Source of the DNA: Papaver somniferum
Taxonomy: Eukaryota > Streptophyta > Magnoliopsida > Ranunculales > Papaveraceae
Direction of reading: 5' to 3'
Assembly: GCF_003573695.1 (NCBI RefSeq)
Contig: NC_039366.1
Span: 159,902,770 to 159,966,769 of the forward strand
DNA length: 64,000 nucleotides
In this document: piece by piece, positions 10,635 through 21,116 of the stretch
How the letters are laid out: each line of letters begins with the position of its first letter
Numbering within the stretch: position 1 is the first letter of the stretch
Program-made: the position numbers and the translations under genes
Notes under the pieces: generated by a model
Told to the model about the DNA's origin: nothing
What the model saw: the letters and a program-made list of their open reading frames with translations, nothing else
Databases searched by the model: none

Positions 10635-11316
10635 ATGAACTCGAGTTCGCATGAATCGACTTCAATTAACGTACCGCCAAGATTTGACGGAACAAACTAT
10701 CTATGGTGGAAATCTGCTATGAGATCTTTTCTTCAATCACGAGACTTTAATACACGGCTATTAGTCTTCGATAGTTATATTCGTCCAAAGATTGAAAATT
10801 CGGAAACTGAGTTTAAACGCTTAGTAGATTTTTCAAACGAAGAAAAGACTATTGTAAAGCAGAATTCAGATTGTTTGAATGCTATGATACATGATGTAAG
10901 TCGTGATCTACAACATCATGTATCAACATGTCAAACTTCGAAAGAAGCTTGGGATAATCTTCAGATCGTATTCGAAGGAAACACTTCAGAGAAAGAAGCT
11001 ATACTTCAAACTCTTACGTCCGATTGAGAAAACCTTCGAATGGATGACAACGACACTTTTGAAGAGATCTTAAACTCTCTGAGATAATTAATTCTTCTTT
11101 CTCTCTTGGAAAGACTATCTCTGGAAAAAAATATAATGTGCAAAATTCTCAGATCGTTGCCACCAAGATACGATTCTAAGAAGCATGCAATCATAGAAGC
11201 AAATGATCTCTCAACTCTATCACGAAGCACACTCGTTGGAAAGTTAGAGATCTTTGATCATGAATCACAGTCTAATCAAAGTAAAGGAATCATTATTTGC
11301 TATTTCTCTTGTATTC
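10635..11316 (+). pseudogene. Copia gag fragment (UBN2-type), element C
   Basis: The reading frame from the ATG at 10635 starts MNSSSHES and runs into PPRFDGTNYLWWKSAMRSFL, the conserved start of Copia gag (DUF4219/UBN2): F-x-G-x-NY-x-x-W-x-x-x-M. Further on come DLQHHV/SKEAWDNL and, after two in-frame stops (TGA 11025-11027, then a TAA near 11084), the conserved CKILRSLPPRYD and HDES segments in the same frame. Gag would form the particle in the cytoplasm. The zinc knuckle and everything after it are lost where element D begins at 11317. Two nonsense codons plus truncation make it dead. Confidence 0.8.
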
Positions 11317-14106
11317 TGAAAAGGCGAGGGTACCCAAATATACCTCAAGCTAAAACTTTTCCTACCTATAAGTCCTTTCTCCGAAAGTGATTGTCTATGG
11401 ACTTAGTCGAGACAATACAACTAATCGGTTCACACTTCGTGTGATCGTCTATGGATACGAGATCGAGACAATACAACAACGAAGTATGTTTACTTGATAA
11501 AAAGGTTCGGATTTAACCAAACACAATAGGATTGCTTATCAAGTAAATATGAATTAACGTTTGTGTAATTTACTTTAATTATAATAAAACAATTATAATG
11601 CGGAAATATAAAGTAAATGACACAGCAAGATTTTTTTAACAAGGAAACCACAAATGCAAAAAAACCCCGGGACCTTGTCCAGAATTGAATACTCTCAGGA
11701 TTAAGCCGCTACATAAAATTAAACCTAACTTCGTATAGTTGAGACCAAGCAACTAAACCTATAGTTCACCTAGTTCTGTCTGTATTCCCACGCCTCCAAC
11801 TTATGAATAAGTCACGTACTTGGAACAATTCCTTTGGTTCGTATTCCAAACAGTAAAGGAATAACAAATCTGTTTGGTATCATCTCTCTTCAACCAAGTG
11901 ATGTGAGTTCGACAAAGGCTCTTCTGTTTATCTCAATAAACTCCTTCGTCAGGTTTTTAGATCTATCTTATTCTCAACTACCGAAGTAATTGTTAAGATT
12001 TTGCAATCAATACTTTTAATCACAAAGAATCGTATTGATGTTGATCTACACAACTAATCAATCCAATCTACCACAAGGATAAACCGATTATAGTTGGATC
12101 CTCTTATACCGAAACAAGTATTGTGCACACCAAAGATTATGAACCCCAAATCAGAAATCTTCAATATCTTCTTTGTCTTCAAATCTTCTTAGATCTTCAA
12201 TAAACACATGCACACAACAACTTGAATCTCTTGTGATCAATCACGCACAGAACGGAGTCTGTTAACAATGGATTATCACAAGATCGTCTTTAGAACTAAC
12301 AACAGTCTAAATATCCCCGTCGAAACTTCGATCTAGTTTGAGTGAATCTTATATCAGAAGAGAAGATTCTCAAGCATAAACAAACTAGGTGCAATCAAAG
12401 TTCCACCACCGTTAGTCAATCAAAGCAATCGAAAACACAAGATAAACCGCAATTATCTAGTTTCCCACCAACGGTACTCGTAGAGCTTCTCAATCCCAAA
12501 GAAGACTTTAAACTGAGCGGCCGTAAGAGATTTCGCCTAATCATGTTACTCTCCTCTCCGAATAGGCGGCTTCACTAGTAACAACACAACCGAGGAAGTT
12601 TGTTGTCACGAAGGATTAGTTTGCTAGAAATGCAAACTTCAAGTATTTATAGACAAGGAAGTTTGGACACCAAGGAATTTCCAAAACCGAAAATATTCTC
12701 AAAGATATTCAATATATTCCAAATTCGGTTTCCATAATTCCTGGAAATGCTCTGTCCAAAATAATGACCGAAAATCTCTTTGGAAAATCTCAACTAGTAA
12801 ATGCACATTACTAATTCTCATTTTCCTAAAATAAAATTAACAACCTTAATTAAAAGATTCTTAACTTATTTAAATTTCGATCCTGGGATTTTCTTCCTGT
12901 AGATATTAAGGAATAACTTTGAACAATAAAAGATAAACGTTACTGCACGTGTTCAAAGTATGCCGACATCCTTACTTTGTAAGTCCTCTTTCATACTTAC
13001 AACATTGAAACCGATTTGCCACACTTCCAAACAAGTTTAGAATTGGCTCATATGACTTTCAAGAACTATGCGATTATTAAGAAACATTCAATCACAAATC
13101 ATGGGTTTAACGGTTCTACCAAAACAAGTTTCAGTTCTACCTCCACGTGAGTACTGTGCATAGTCACACTAGCTTTCCAAAATTCGGTTGACTAGGTACT
13201 AGGATCGGTTCCTCACATATATATGGTATCTAACTCATATGTGTTGAACATGTCCATAGGATCAGTTCCCTTTTGCCTAAAAACGTGTTGCACATGTCCA
13301 TAGGATCGGTTCCCGTTTCTGCTACAAACTTGTTGCACCTCATACAAGGATCGATTCCCCTTTGTGATGTGTTGCACCTCTTCATAGGATCGGTAAACTC
13401 GATCGTACCATCTCAGGTGATTACTTAAGATCGGTTTCACTAACAAAAGTCATACCAATACATAAGTCAGGCCTTTGTGAATAGTTTTACCAAGAACACA
13501 AATAAGTCGTGAGCGGTTATACTAAATCACACATATTGGATGTTCACAAGATATGCAATGAATAACAATCCCAATAACGCCTGGCGATTTCCTTTTCGAT
13601 TCATAAACAAGTTTATGAACTTACTTCCTTAAAACACATGTAAAACATTGTCTCCTAGGATGAAATCCTCACCTCATACCCATACATAATCACAATAGCG
13701 TTTAAAAGATTATGTTGATGCCTTATCTACAAAGTTTAATGGTTAAGCAATAAACTTAATATTGTATTCCTTAATACTATGTCTATCTAGAGTGTTCATG
13801 CTTCGCAGTTCTGTTTTCAATATGCACGACTTGAAAGATACGTTAGGGAATGAAACAATTCAAGTCGAATATGACTAACCTCAAGTAGAAGGATGATGTT
13901 GTCGTTGTAGCTTCTTATTTCTTCACTTCTTCAAGTCTTCGCAATACTTTTAATGTCTCATATCCTAATACTTTCAAGCTAACCTATACGAAGTTGACTC
14001 TAGTACATAATCAAACGACTCTTAAATGAGTTTTGATTCACTAAAATATGACAACCAAACTTGACATACCAACGATTGGTGGGTTCAACCGAGCTATACT
14101 CTAACA
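11317..14106 (-). repeat. 3' LTR of element D (family Q)
   Basis: 2790 bp, reading on the plus strand from TGAAAAGGCGAGGG to CGAGCTATACTCTAACA, the reverse complement of the C LTR ends. At 11420-11440 it holds the uninterrupted version of the site into which B inserted in the other LTR of D. Confidence 0.9.
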
Positions 14107-14120
14107 ATCTCCCCCTTTGT
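14107..14120 (-). promoter_or_regulatory. Polypurine tract of element D
   Basis: ATCTCCCCCTTTGT on the plus strand, i.e. ACAAAGGGGGAGAT on the element strand, directly against the 3' LTR. The same tract precedes the LTRs of element E (42093-42105 and 47728-47740). Confidence 0.8.
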
Positions 14121-15727
14121 CAATTTTAGTGACAAAACTCTTACAATCATATGGATAAACAAATTACAAGAATTCATTACACATACGCTTGATTCCCGAA
14201 TTCAGCAACACAATAACATGCATTTATTCAATCCTTAAATGTCGCTGTTGACATTATAATAACGAAGCTAATACTCCCCCTAAAGGTGAGATAGGTAGAT
14301 TTCATAAATCCGCACGTCTTTGTTATACCAATTAATATGATATGCTACTCCCCCTTAGTCTATGATTTCACTCTTTCGTTAGATAAACGTTTAAGCACAA
14401 TTGTTCTTTTCCTTAGTGATACCAATCAATATAAAATCAATACCAGTATTACTTGTTTACTCCATGTATTTCTCCCCTTTTTTGTCACAAAATGACAAAG
14501 AAACGAAAAAATAAAGGACAACATGAAAAGAATCTTACAAATCTCAAAATAGACTTGCAAACCTATAGAGTTAAGCACGAGGGTTCCACATACCATTTTT
14601 GATAACCAATATCAAAACCGAAACTACAAAGTAATTTGTTTTGATATGTTATCAAGGAAACAATTGCCCGAAGAAATTTTCCCAATTTGGTTTAGCAAAC
14701 CAAAAATCAACTAAGCACCTTAGTCCCTTTGTTAAACCGATTGTACAAAAACAACCGCTTCATTCGATAAGACCAAAATAAAGATAACTCTATTTTTCTC
14801 ATCAGGTTCTAATTATCCATATAACTTAGACCTTTTAATTTTAAACAAGACAAGTACTAGGTTAGTTAACTAGCATTTCTTGTTAAGGCATTCGATTAGA
14901 CTTGAATTACCGAAATCTCCACTTTGATAAGTCTAACTAAGATAAACTTAGTTTTTCTTATCCAGAATCGAATTGGACTAAACAACTCATCCCGTAAAAA
15001 ATTTCTTTCGTAAAGCCACAAATAATTCATACAAACCAAATAAATCAACTTGCAAAATTATTCACCTTAACCGGAAGCAATTGAATCAACATAAGCAATA
15101 AAACACCGCAATTGCACCGAAATCTCAAAATAGACTTGCAAACCTATAGAGTTAAGCACAAGGGTTCCACACACCATTTTTGATAACCAATATCAAAACA
15201 GAAACTACAAAGTAATTCTTTTTGATATGTTATCAAGGAAACAATTTCCCAAAGAAATTTTCCAATTTAGTTTAGCAAATCAAAAATCAACTAAGCACCT
15301 TAGTCCCTTTGCTAAACCGATTGTACAAAAACAACCGCTTCATTCGATAAGACCAAAATAAAGATAACTCTATTTTTCTCATCAGGTTCTAATTATCCAT
15401 AATACTTAGACCTTTCAATTTTAAATACGACAAGTACTAGGTTAGTTAACTAGCATTTCTTGTTAAGGCATTCAATTAGACTTGAATAACCGAAACCTCC
15501 ACTTTGATAAGTCTAACTAAGATAAACTTAGTTTCTCGTATCCGGAATCGAATTGGACTAAACAACTCATCCCGTAAACATTTTCTTTCATTAATCCATA
15601 AATAATTCATACAAACCAAATAAATCAACTTGCAAAATTATTCACCTCAACCGGAAGCAATTAAATCAACACAAGCATTAAAACACCGCAATTGCACCGA
15701 AATTTTGTAAGCCTAAACAAATAATAC
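14121..15727 (-). other. Non-coding 3' internal region of D with a 581-bp tandem duplication
   Basis: No ORF of note. A unit of about 581 bp is repeated head-to-tail (about 14540-15120 and 15121-15705); both copies begin with ATCTCAAAATAGACTTGC and end with GCAATTGCACCGAAAT. A weaker partial third copy lies right of the solo LTR (about 18189-18310). Confidence 0.75.
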
Positions 15728-18188
15728 TGTTAGAGCATAGCTCGGTCGACCTCGCATGCGTTGCTATCTCAAGCATGTTTGTCAATGTTAGTGATCAAAA
15801 CTATGAGTCTTGATTTCTAGTCTACATATCTAAGTCTCGGACTAGGATAGAAAAGTGTAGTTGAGCTCAAGGACTTCATGGCGATTCATCAAAAACGAAG
15901 AATATCTACTCAAGGAACCGTGGAACTTCATCAACAGAAAAGGTATATGGAGACTTGAACTTATCTATAACTCAAAAGTCTATCTCTTCTATCTCCTACT
16001 TCTTATGAGACAAAAGACGTATGCTATATAGACTGGATCATACACATTTCATATTTCGAGCCGAATATATCTCGCCTATCTATATCTCGAAATCATGTGT
16101 TGGTAAAGCGTTTCGCTTTTATCGGGTGTATCTTCACCTAATGACGAAAGTCGTAATGTTTCAATCACTTTGAAAATCGCTTTGACGAGAAATGGTGTAA
16201 CAACTGTATAACGTCCTCTAAGAATGTTTCAATGGTTGGAATGAGAGTTTAGGTCTATATAACCAGTGATGGATATAAGAATTGTGTGGAAACACATATG
16301 TGCATAAGTCATATTCCTTAATCCGAAGTTTGTGAACTTTGTTGATTGAGAGAAATCGGAGGAACTGGCTTTGCCAAGTCCGCGAACTCAGTCCACGAAC
16401 TGACGGAAGTTCTCTTGCCGAGAATTTCAGCTGGGATTTTCCAAAAACTCGTTTCCGTGTTTAGTCCGCGAACTCAGTCCGCGAACCTAGTCGCGAACTG
16501 GCGGAAGTCTCCTTGCAGAGATTTTCTGCTGAGTTTGGAAAACTCTGCCGGTTGTCTTAAGTCCGCGAACTTCCTTGCGTACTTGAGTGGGTTATGATCT
16601 AAAGATGCGCTCTGAACATGAAACTTAAATTACTAAGGGATGCAGTATGCAAACCGTGGCTATAAAGTTCATAAGCCGATTCAATCGAATCGAATCATCT
16701 TTGTTTCAATTGTGTCTTGTGTAGTTACATAAGATCTCATAACAATTGAACAACTCTCTAACTAGTTCATTTGAGTCAATTGAACTAGTTATGGTGAAGA
16801 AGAACAAGGTTAATATGAAATTCTCATATGGTTGACGTTTTGGGTTACTATGTTGAACCAACATACACGTACACGTTTGGGCATGGTTTTCACAAACCCA
16901 GTAAATGTATATCTCAAGTGTGTGTGACAAGCTAAGTTTTCGATCTAACGGTTGAGAAATATTAGCTTGAATCTAAAACAGGTTTTCATCTAACGGTGAA
17001 TATAGATTGCTTTGTAACTAAGGAAAAACCCTGATTTGAAGACTATATATAGGAGACAACTAGCATTGGGAAAAACTAATCCCCACACGTCTGTGTGATA
17101 CTAGTGCGCTCGCTAGAGTCGATTCTCCTCTAACCTTTGGTTTTCTTCTCTAAAACCAGGTTAATGACTTAAAGACTTCATTGGGATTGTGAATCCAGAC
17201 CGATACTACTTGTATCTTAGTTGTGTGATATGATCTTGCATCTTCTATTGTACTAGTACAATCTTTGATTGGCCTGAGATCGTGAGAGTTCTCCGATAGG
17301 CAAGATAAAGAAGTCACAAACATCTTCCACTCACTATTTGTGATTCCTCGACGTCCTCTTGTGTATTCAAATAAGACTATTGAGAGGTGATTGATTAATC
17401 TAGGCTGTTCTTCGGGAATATAAGACCGGATTATCAACTGGTTCCTGTTCACCTTGATTTCATATCTTAAGACGGAACAAAAACCTACGGTTTTTCTGTG
17501 GGAGACAGATTTATCATTTGATAGACTTTTCTGTGTGAGACATATTTTTTTATTATCAAGTCTGCGATTTTGGGTTGCAACAACTCTTGGTTGTGGGTGA
17601 GATCAGCTAAGGGAATCAAGTGCGCAGTATCCTGCTGGGATCAGAGGCGTAGGAGTACAACTGTACCTTGAATTAGTGGGAGACTGATTGGGGTTCAACT
17701 ATAGTCTAGTCCGAAGTTATCTTGGAGTAGGCTAGTGTATGTAGCGGCTTAATACAATGTGTATTCAATCTGGACTAGGTCCCGAGGTTTTTCTGCATTT
17801 GCGGTTTCCTCGTTAACAAAATTTCTGGTGTCTGTGTTATTTCATTTTCCGCATTATATTGTTTATCTTTATAATTGAAATAATACAGGTTGTGCGTTAA
17901 AGGTTAATCGATTGGAGATCCGACCTTGTGGTTGTCGATTTCATTGATTAACACTTGGATATTGGTCTTTGGTATCGTCCAAGTTATTCCTTGTATTTGA
18001 TAAAGACTCGCTATTGTTTTTAGCTTGAGTAAAAATCAAATCAAGAGAGAGATATTAACTCCTTAAGATACTTTTATCTAGATTGAGTCTGACTGTCTAG
18101 TTGATTCTCTATCAAAGTATTTCGGAGTTAGCCCATACAGATTGCTAAGCGAAATATTGGGTAGTGTTGTTAGACCCCCGTTTTTTCA
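15728..18188 (+). repeat. Solo LTR, family R relative, inside element D
   Basis: 2461 bp from TGTTAGAGCATAGCTCGG to CCCCCGTTTTTTCA, flanked by AATAC (15723-15727) and GATAC (18189-18193), a target duplication with one mismatch. No internal region is attached, so it formed by LTR-LTR recombination. U3 contains repeated AGTCCGCGAAC-type motifs (16375-16590) and the TATA-like TATATATA at 17045-17052. Confidence 0.88.
16375..16590 (+). repeat. Repeated GTCCGCGAAC motifs in U3
   Basis: At least five copies of (A)GTCC(G/A)CGAAC(T) and two of GCGGAAGT or ACGGAAGT within 215 bp of otherwise AT-rich sequence. Related CCGGAAG/CGCGTAC motifs are in the other family R LTRs. Confidence 0.65.
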
Positions 18189-18950
18189 GATACCACACAA
18201 TAAAGCAAGATAATAATAGTTTTTCTTAACCGGAACCAATTGAATCACACACACATCCATACACACTTCATGGAATAAAACATCAATTGTACCGAAATTT
18301 TGTTAAGCGAAAGCAAAATATATATGAAATAAAAATCAGGCTTTTCTTATACAGGAAAACAATTAACTAACAACATTGTTACCTCAAATTTTGCATCCAC
18401 TTCTCCAATATGTTTGCATCTTCTTCCAGGGAGAATTGATATCGAAATATCATTATGTTGTCATCCTTATGTAAAACAAAAGAATAACAACAACCAACCT
18501 TTACCAAAGAAAGGTTGAAAATCGGTTTTTAACTATTGCAAGCAAAAGTTGGAAACCGTCGGAAAACATATGCTTTTATGCTATACCAAACCGATACAAC
18601 ATATTGTGACTTTTTCACATATTGTTTCTACCAGAACCCCTCATGATCCTTTGATAAAGCCTACCAACATGGGCTAGAACTTAATCCTTCTAAATCAAAA
18701 AGTCACCCAAACCATAAGGGTTCACAACATTATGAGATCGAATATCAAGGTAATAAAACCGAAATCAAACATCCCATAAACATCGATAAAAATAATAAAG
18801 CATTCAAGCACAGGCTATGAAAATCAAAAACCATCACAAGAAAAATTATTTTATACATAATAGTTTTATTCATAATAGACTTAATACAATCATTGAAAGA
18901 AATCAAAAATTGATGTCTATTTTCTTAGATTAAGTATTACAGCATATAAC
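18189..18950 (-). other. Non-coding internal DNA of element D
   Basis: AT-rich sequence between the solo LTR and the small ORF. It starts with a partial repeat of the 14540-15705 unit. Nothing else is seen. Confidence 0.5.
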
Positions 18951-19367
18951 TTAATCTCTAGTGGTGCTCTTGTTGTTCACTGAGGTTTCTTCAATGTTCA
19001 AACTTTTAAAACATGTCTCAAGAGACTTGTCAGCAACAACAATATCAGATTTTGTTTCCTCAATCTTATCTTTGAGCCAATATTGATTTCGAACCATTAT
19101 AATGAGATTGGTTCTTAGTTCCTCAAAACCTTGGATATAGTCAATCATACTGTCAGAACGAATCCACTTGGTTTTGGTTAGATCTTGCAGGTTGTAAGCC
19201 AACAAACATGACTCATCTTGTGAACCAACTGAATTATCAGAATCATAATCAAACATGATTTTTGATATGATTTTCTTCTTACTCTCTATATTGATTCCTT
19301 GATAATCTTTAACCCTTTGAGCTTCCTCCTTATTAGCCTTTGAGATACTGCGAGTTATTGGAGGCAT
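18951..19367 (-). CDS. Small accessory ORF of element D (138 aa, unknown)
   Basis: Starts MPPITRSISKANKEEAQ and ends with a Ser/Asn/Thr-rich tail. Mostly charged and helical in look, with a basic N-terminus and an acidic centre (DYDSDNSVGSQ). It lies on the element's sense strand in the 3' half of the internal region, the same relative place as the ORF of element G (60932-61371). I do not recognise a domain. It may be an accessory protein of a non-autonomous family or a degraded captured exon. No signal peptide or membrane segment is seen. The ATG lies just left of a TA-rich microsatellite. Confidence 0.4.
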   Translation of the reverse strand: MPPITRSISKANKEEAQRVKDYQGINIESKKKIISKIMFDYDSDNSVGSQDESCLLAYNLQDLTKTKWIRSDSMIDYIQGFEELRTNLIIMVRNQYWLKDKIEETKSDIVVADKSLETCFKSLNIEETSVNNKSTTRD

Positions 19368-19385
19368 GCTTTCTCATATATAAAT

Positions 19386-19409
19386 AAATATATATATATA
19401 TATATATAG
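19386..19409. repeat. TA microsatellite
   Basis: A run of about eleven TA units just upstream (in element sense) of the 18951-19367 ORF. Confidence 0.85.
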
Positions 19410-19814
19410 GATTGATCAGGGTATCAGAATACATACAAGAGATAGTTTCCCTTTAAAAAGAGACAACTTCCAGACCGAAAGATATCTGGGGAAACCGAAA
19501 ATATTAAACAATATATTTCGTTTCCTTTGTCCGAACTTCCCAAGTTGGAAGGTTTATTAAAATCCGAAAATTCCAAAAATAACCTAATTTTTTGGAAGAT
19601 TATGATAAACATTAACATTTTTACACAACTATGGATTCGCAGCTATCCATAAAGTTTCACAATTTTTTCTGATAAACAACTATACAAACAAATGTGCTCC
19701 AGATTTATTGTGCCTTTCCCATCCGCGAATAAGAGCATGAAAGAGGATGAGAATGTACAATTTTGATACAACTAGGTTGCATCGGAGTAAGCTTTTTCTA
19801 GCTTACAGTGAAAA

Positions 19815-20177
19815 TCAGAAACATAGTTCATGTGTTCTCTTAGGGAATTTTTGTCCAAAATATTTTCTCCCAAGACGATGATCTTTTCTAACTCTAGAGA
19901 TATGATCATGTGGAGAAACTGTACTGACGTGAGAATTTTCGGAGATGGCTAAATCTCTCTTAATTCTGTCAATCAGATTTTCATAAGATTTTCTCATTCT
20001 AAGGACTTCCTTATGATTCACATCAGTGTGATTATTTGAAACAATAGTCGGAAACTCCTGATTATTTCTTTTGGCAGAGATTCTCTCTTTCCCTTTTCTT
20101 CTGGAGTCGTTCTTCATCAAAACAAGGATTATTTCGATAAGGATGCGGAGGAATCGTTTTCCATAAGCGATTATCAT
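19815..20177 (-). pseudogene. Lysine/arginine-rich ORF remnant of element D (120 aa)
   Basis: Open frame with KNDSRRKGKERISAK and a charged helical stretch (RMRKSYENLIDRIKRDLA). It directly follows the 20191-20922 ORF and may be its continuation after a frameshift or stop. No family recognised. Confidence 0.3.
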
Positions 20178-20190
20178 CTCCTTCCTCTAA

Positions 20191-20922
20191 TTATTTTGAG
20201 TTGATATTGTCGGGTAGTGGTATAATCTGTCTTTCTACCGAGGAATGGTCTTTCAGTTTTTTAAGACAAGAAACTTCCTTCAATATTTTTACCACCGTAT
20301 GTTGAAGAAGTATAAGTTTCATGTCAAGTGACTGAAAATTGTATTCCTTAAGATCACTTTCACGAAATCGGTTCAAAGTTTCCTTTGTACAAGATTTCGT
20401 TTGATCATCAGTAGATCTAGAAGCTGGTTTTTCATCCTCTTCTGACTTGATGTAGTTAGGTAGACTACCATCATCTTGATCTGTTTCAGATGTGACTAAA
20501 CCGGTTTTATCACAGTCTGTAAAAGTCGAGCAAGGACTTTTAGTTTCCTCAGCATCAGAAGAAATCACAACAACATCTTTAGTCAGAGTCATAGGATGTG
20601 TCTCTTTAACAGTAAGAGATTTACCAAGAGATTCTAGTTTGACAGTGAGATCCATATTATCTTTGGCCAGACAATTCAGTTGAATGTCTTTATCTCTGAT
20701 CTCCTGTTTGAGAAGATTTGTCTCTGTCTTTAATAACACCACTTTAGAAGACAGAGATTTTATAGGAATTAAGAGTTTTACCAACTCTTTATCAGCATCT
20801 TCCTTTCCATCAGAGATGGACACAGATGTTTTTGCAACTCCTGGATCATAAGTCAACGAAGTAGTAACATCTTCAACTATTGAATATTCAAACTCTTGTA
20901 TAACATTAACTGAATCAGACAT
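20191..20922 (-). CDS. Acidic coiled-coil ORF of element D (243 aa), gag position
   Basis: The ORF begins 66 bp after the primer site, where gag normally starts, at MSDSVNVIQEFEYS. Residues about 45-105 (LVKLLIPIKSLSSKVVLLK onwards) have leucine heptads typical of a coiled coil. The middle is Asp/Ser/Thr-rich (SSDAEETKSP, SEEDEKP), and a second helical stretch precedes the C-terminus. It does not resemble UBN2 gag or any enzyme. I infer a structural or adaptor protein replacing gag in a non-autonomous derivative. The ORF is intact, unlike the real gag in C. The first ORF of element E (38899) has a similar place and a possible coiled coil. Confidence 0.5.
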   Translation of the reverse strand: MSDSVNVIQEFEYSIVEDVTTSLTYDPGVAKTSVSISDGKEDADKELVKLLIPIKSLSSKVVLLKTETNLLKQEIRDKDIQLNCLAKDNMDLTVKLESLGKSLTVKETHPMTLTKDVVVISSDAEETKSPCSTFTDCDKTGLVTSETDQDDGSLPNYIKSEEDEKPASRSTDDQTKSCTKETLNRFRESDLKEYNFQSLDMKLILLQHTVVKILKEVSCLKKLKDHSSVERQIIPLPDNINSK

Positions 20923-20987
20923 AGATTCAATTTCTTATAGGTTGGATCGCACCAAACAAAGATTGTTAGATCTTTTCGTGTTTTCCT

Positions 20988-20999
20988 GCTCTGATACCA
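20988..20999 (-). promoter_or_regulatory. Primer binding site of element D
   Basis: GCTCTGATACCA, the reverse complement of TGGTATCAGAGC, two bases from the 5' LTR edge at 21002. Complementary to initiator Met-tRNA. Confidence 0.85.
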
Positions 21000-21001
21000 A
21001 T

Positions 21002-21116
21002 TGAAAAGGCGAGGGTACCCAAATATACCTCAAGCTAAAACTTTTCGTACCTATAAGTCATTTCTCCGAAAGTGACTGTCTATGGACCGAGTTGAAGCAA
21101 TACAACTAATCGGTTC
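21002..21116 (-). repeat. 5' LTR of element D, proximal piece
   Basis: Begins TGAAAAGGCGAGGG and ends at GGTTC, where element B is inserted. It is collinear with 11317-11436 of the other LTR. Confidence 0.88.

Larger units (their letters stand above)
7699..11316 (+). mobile_element. Element C: family Q Copia-type retrotransposon, 5' part
   Basis: It consists of a full 5' LTR (7699-10565), a Met-tRNA primer site (10568-10579) and a gag fragment, then is cut at 11316/11317 by the tip of element D in opposite orientation. No pol remains. The gag type and TGGTATCAGAGC primer site support a Copia assignment. Confidence 0.85.

Noticed and set aside
13213..13446. 77-codon frame with repeated HVQHV(F/T) and DPMDM-like words
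   Set aside because: The repetition is only the translated GATCC-type U3 repeats of the family Q LTR.
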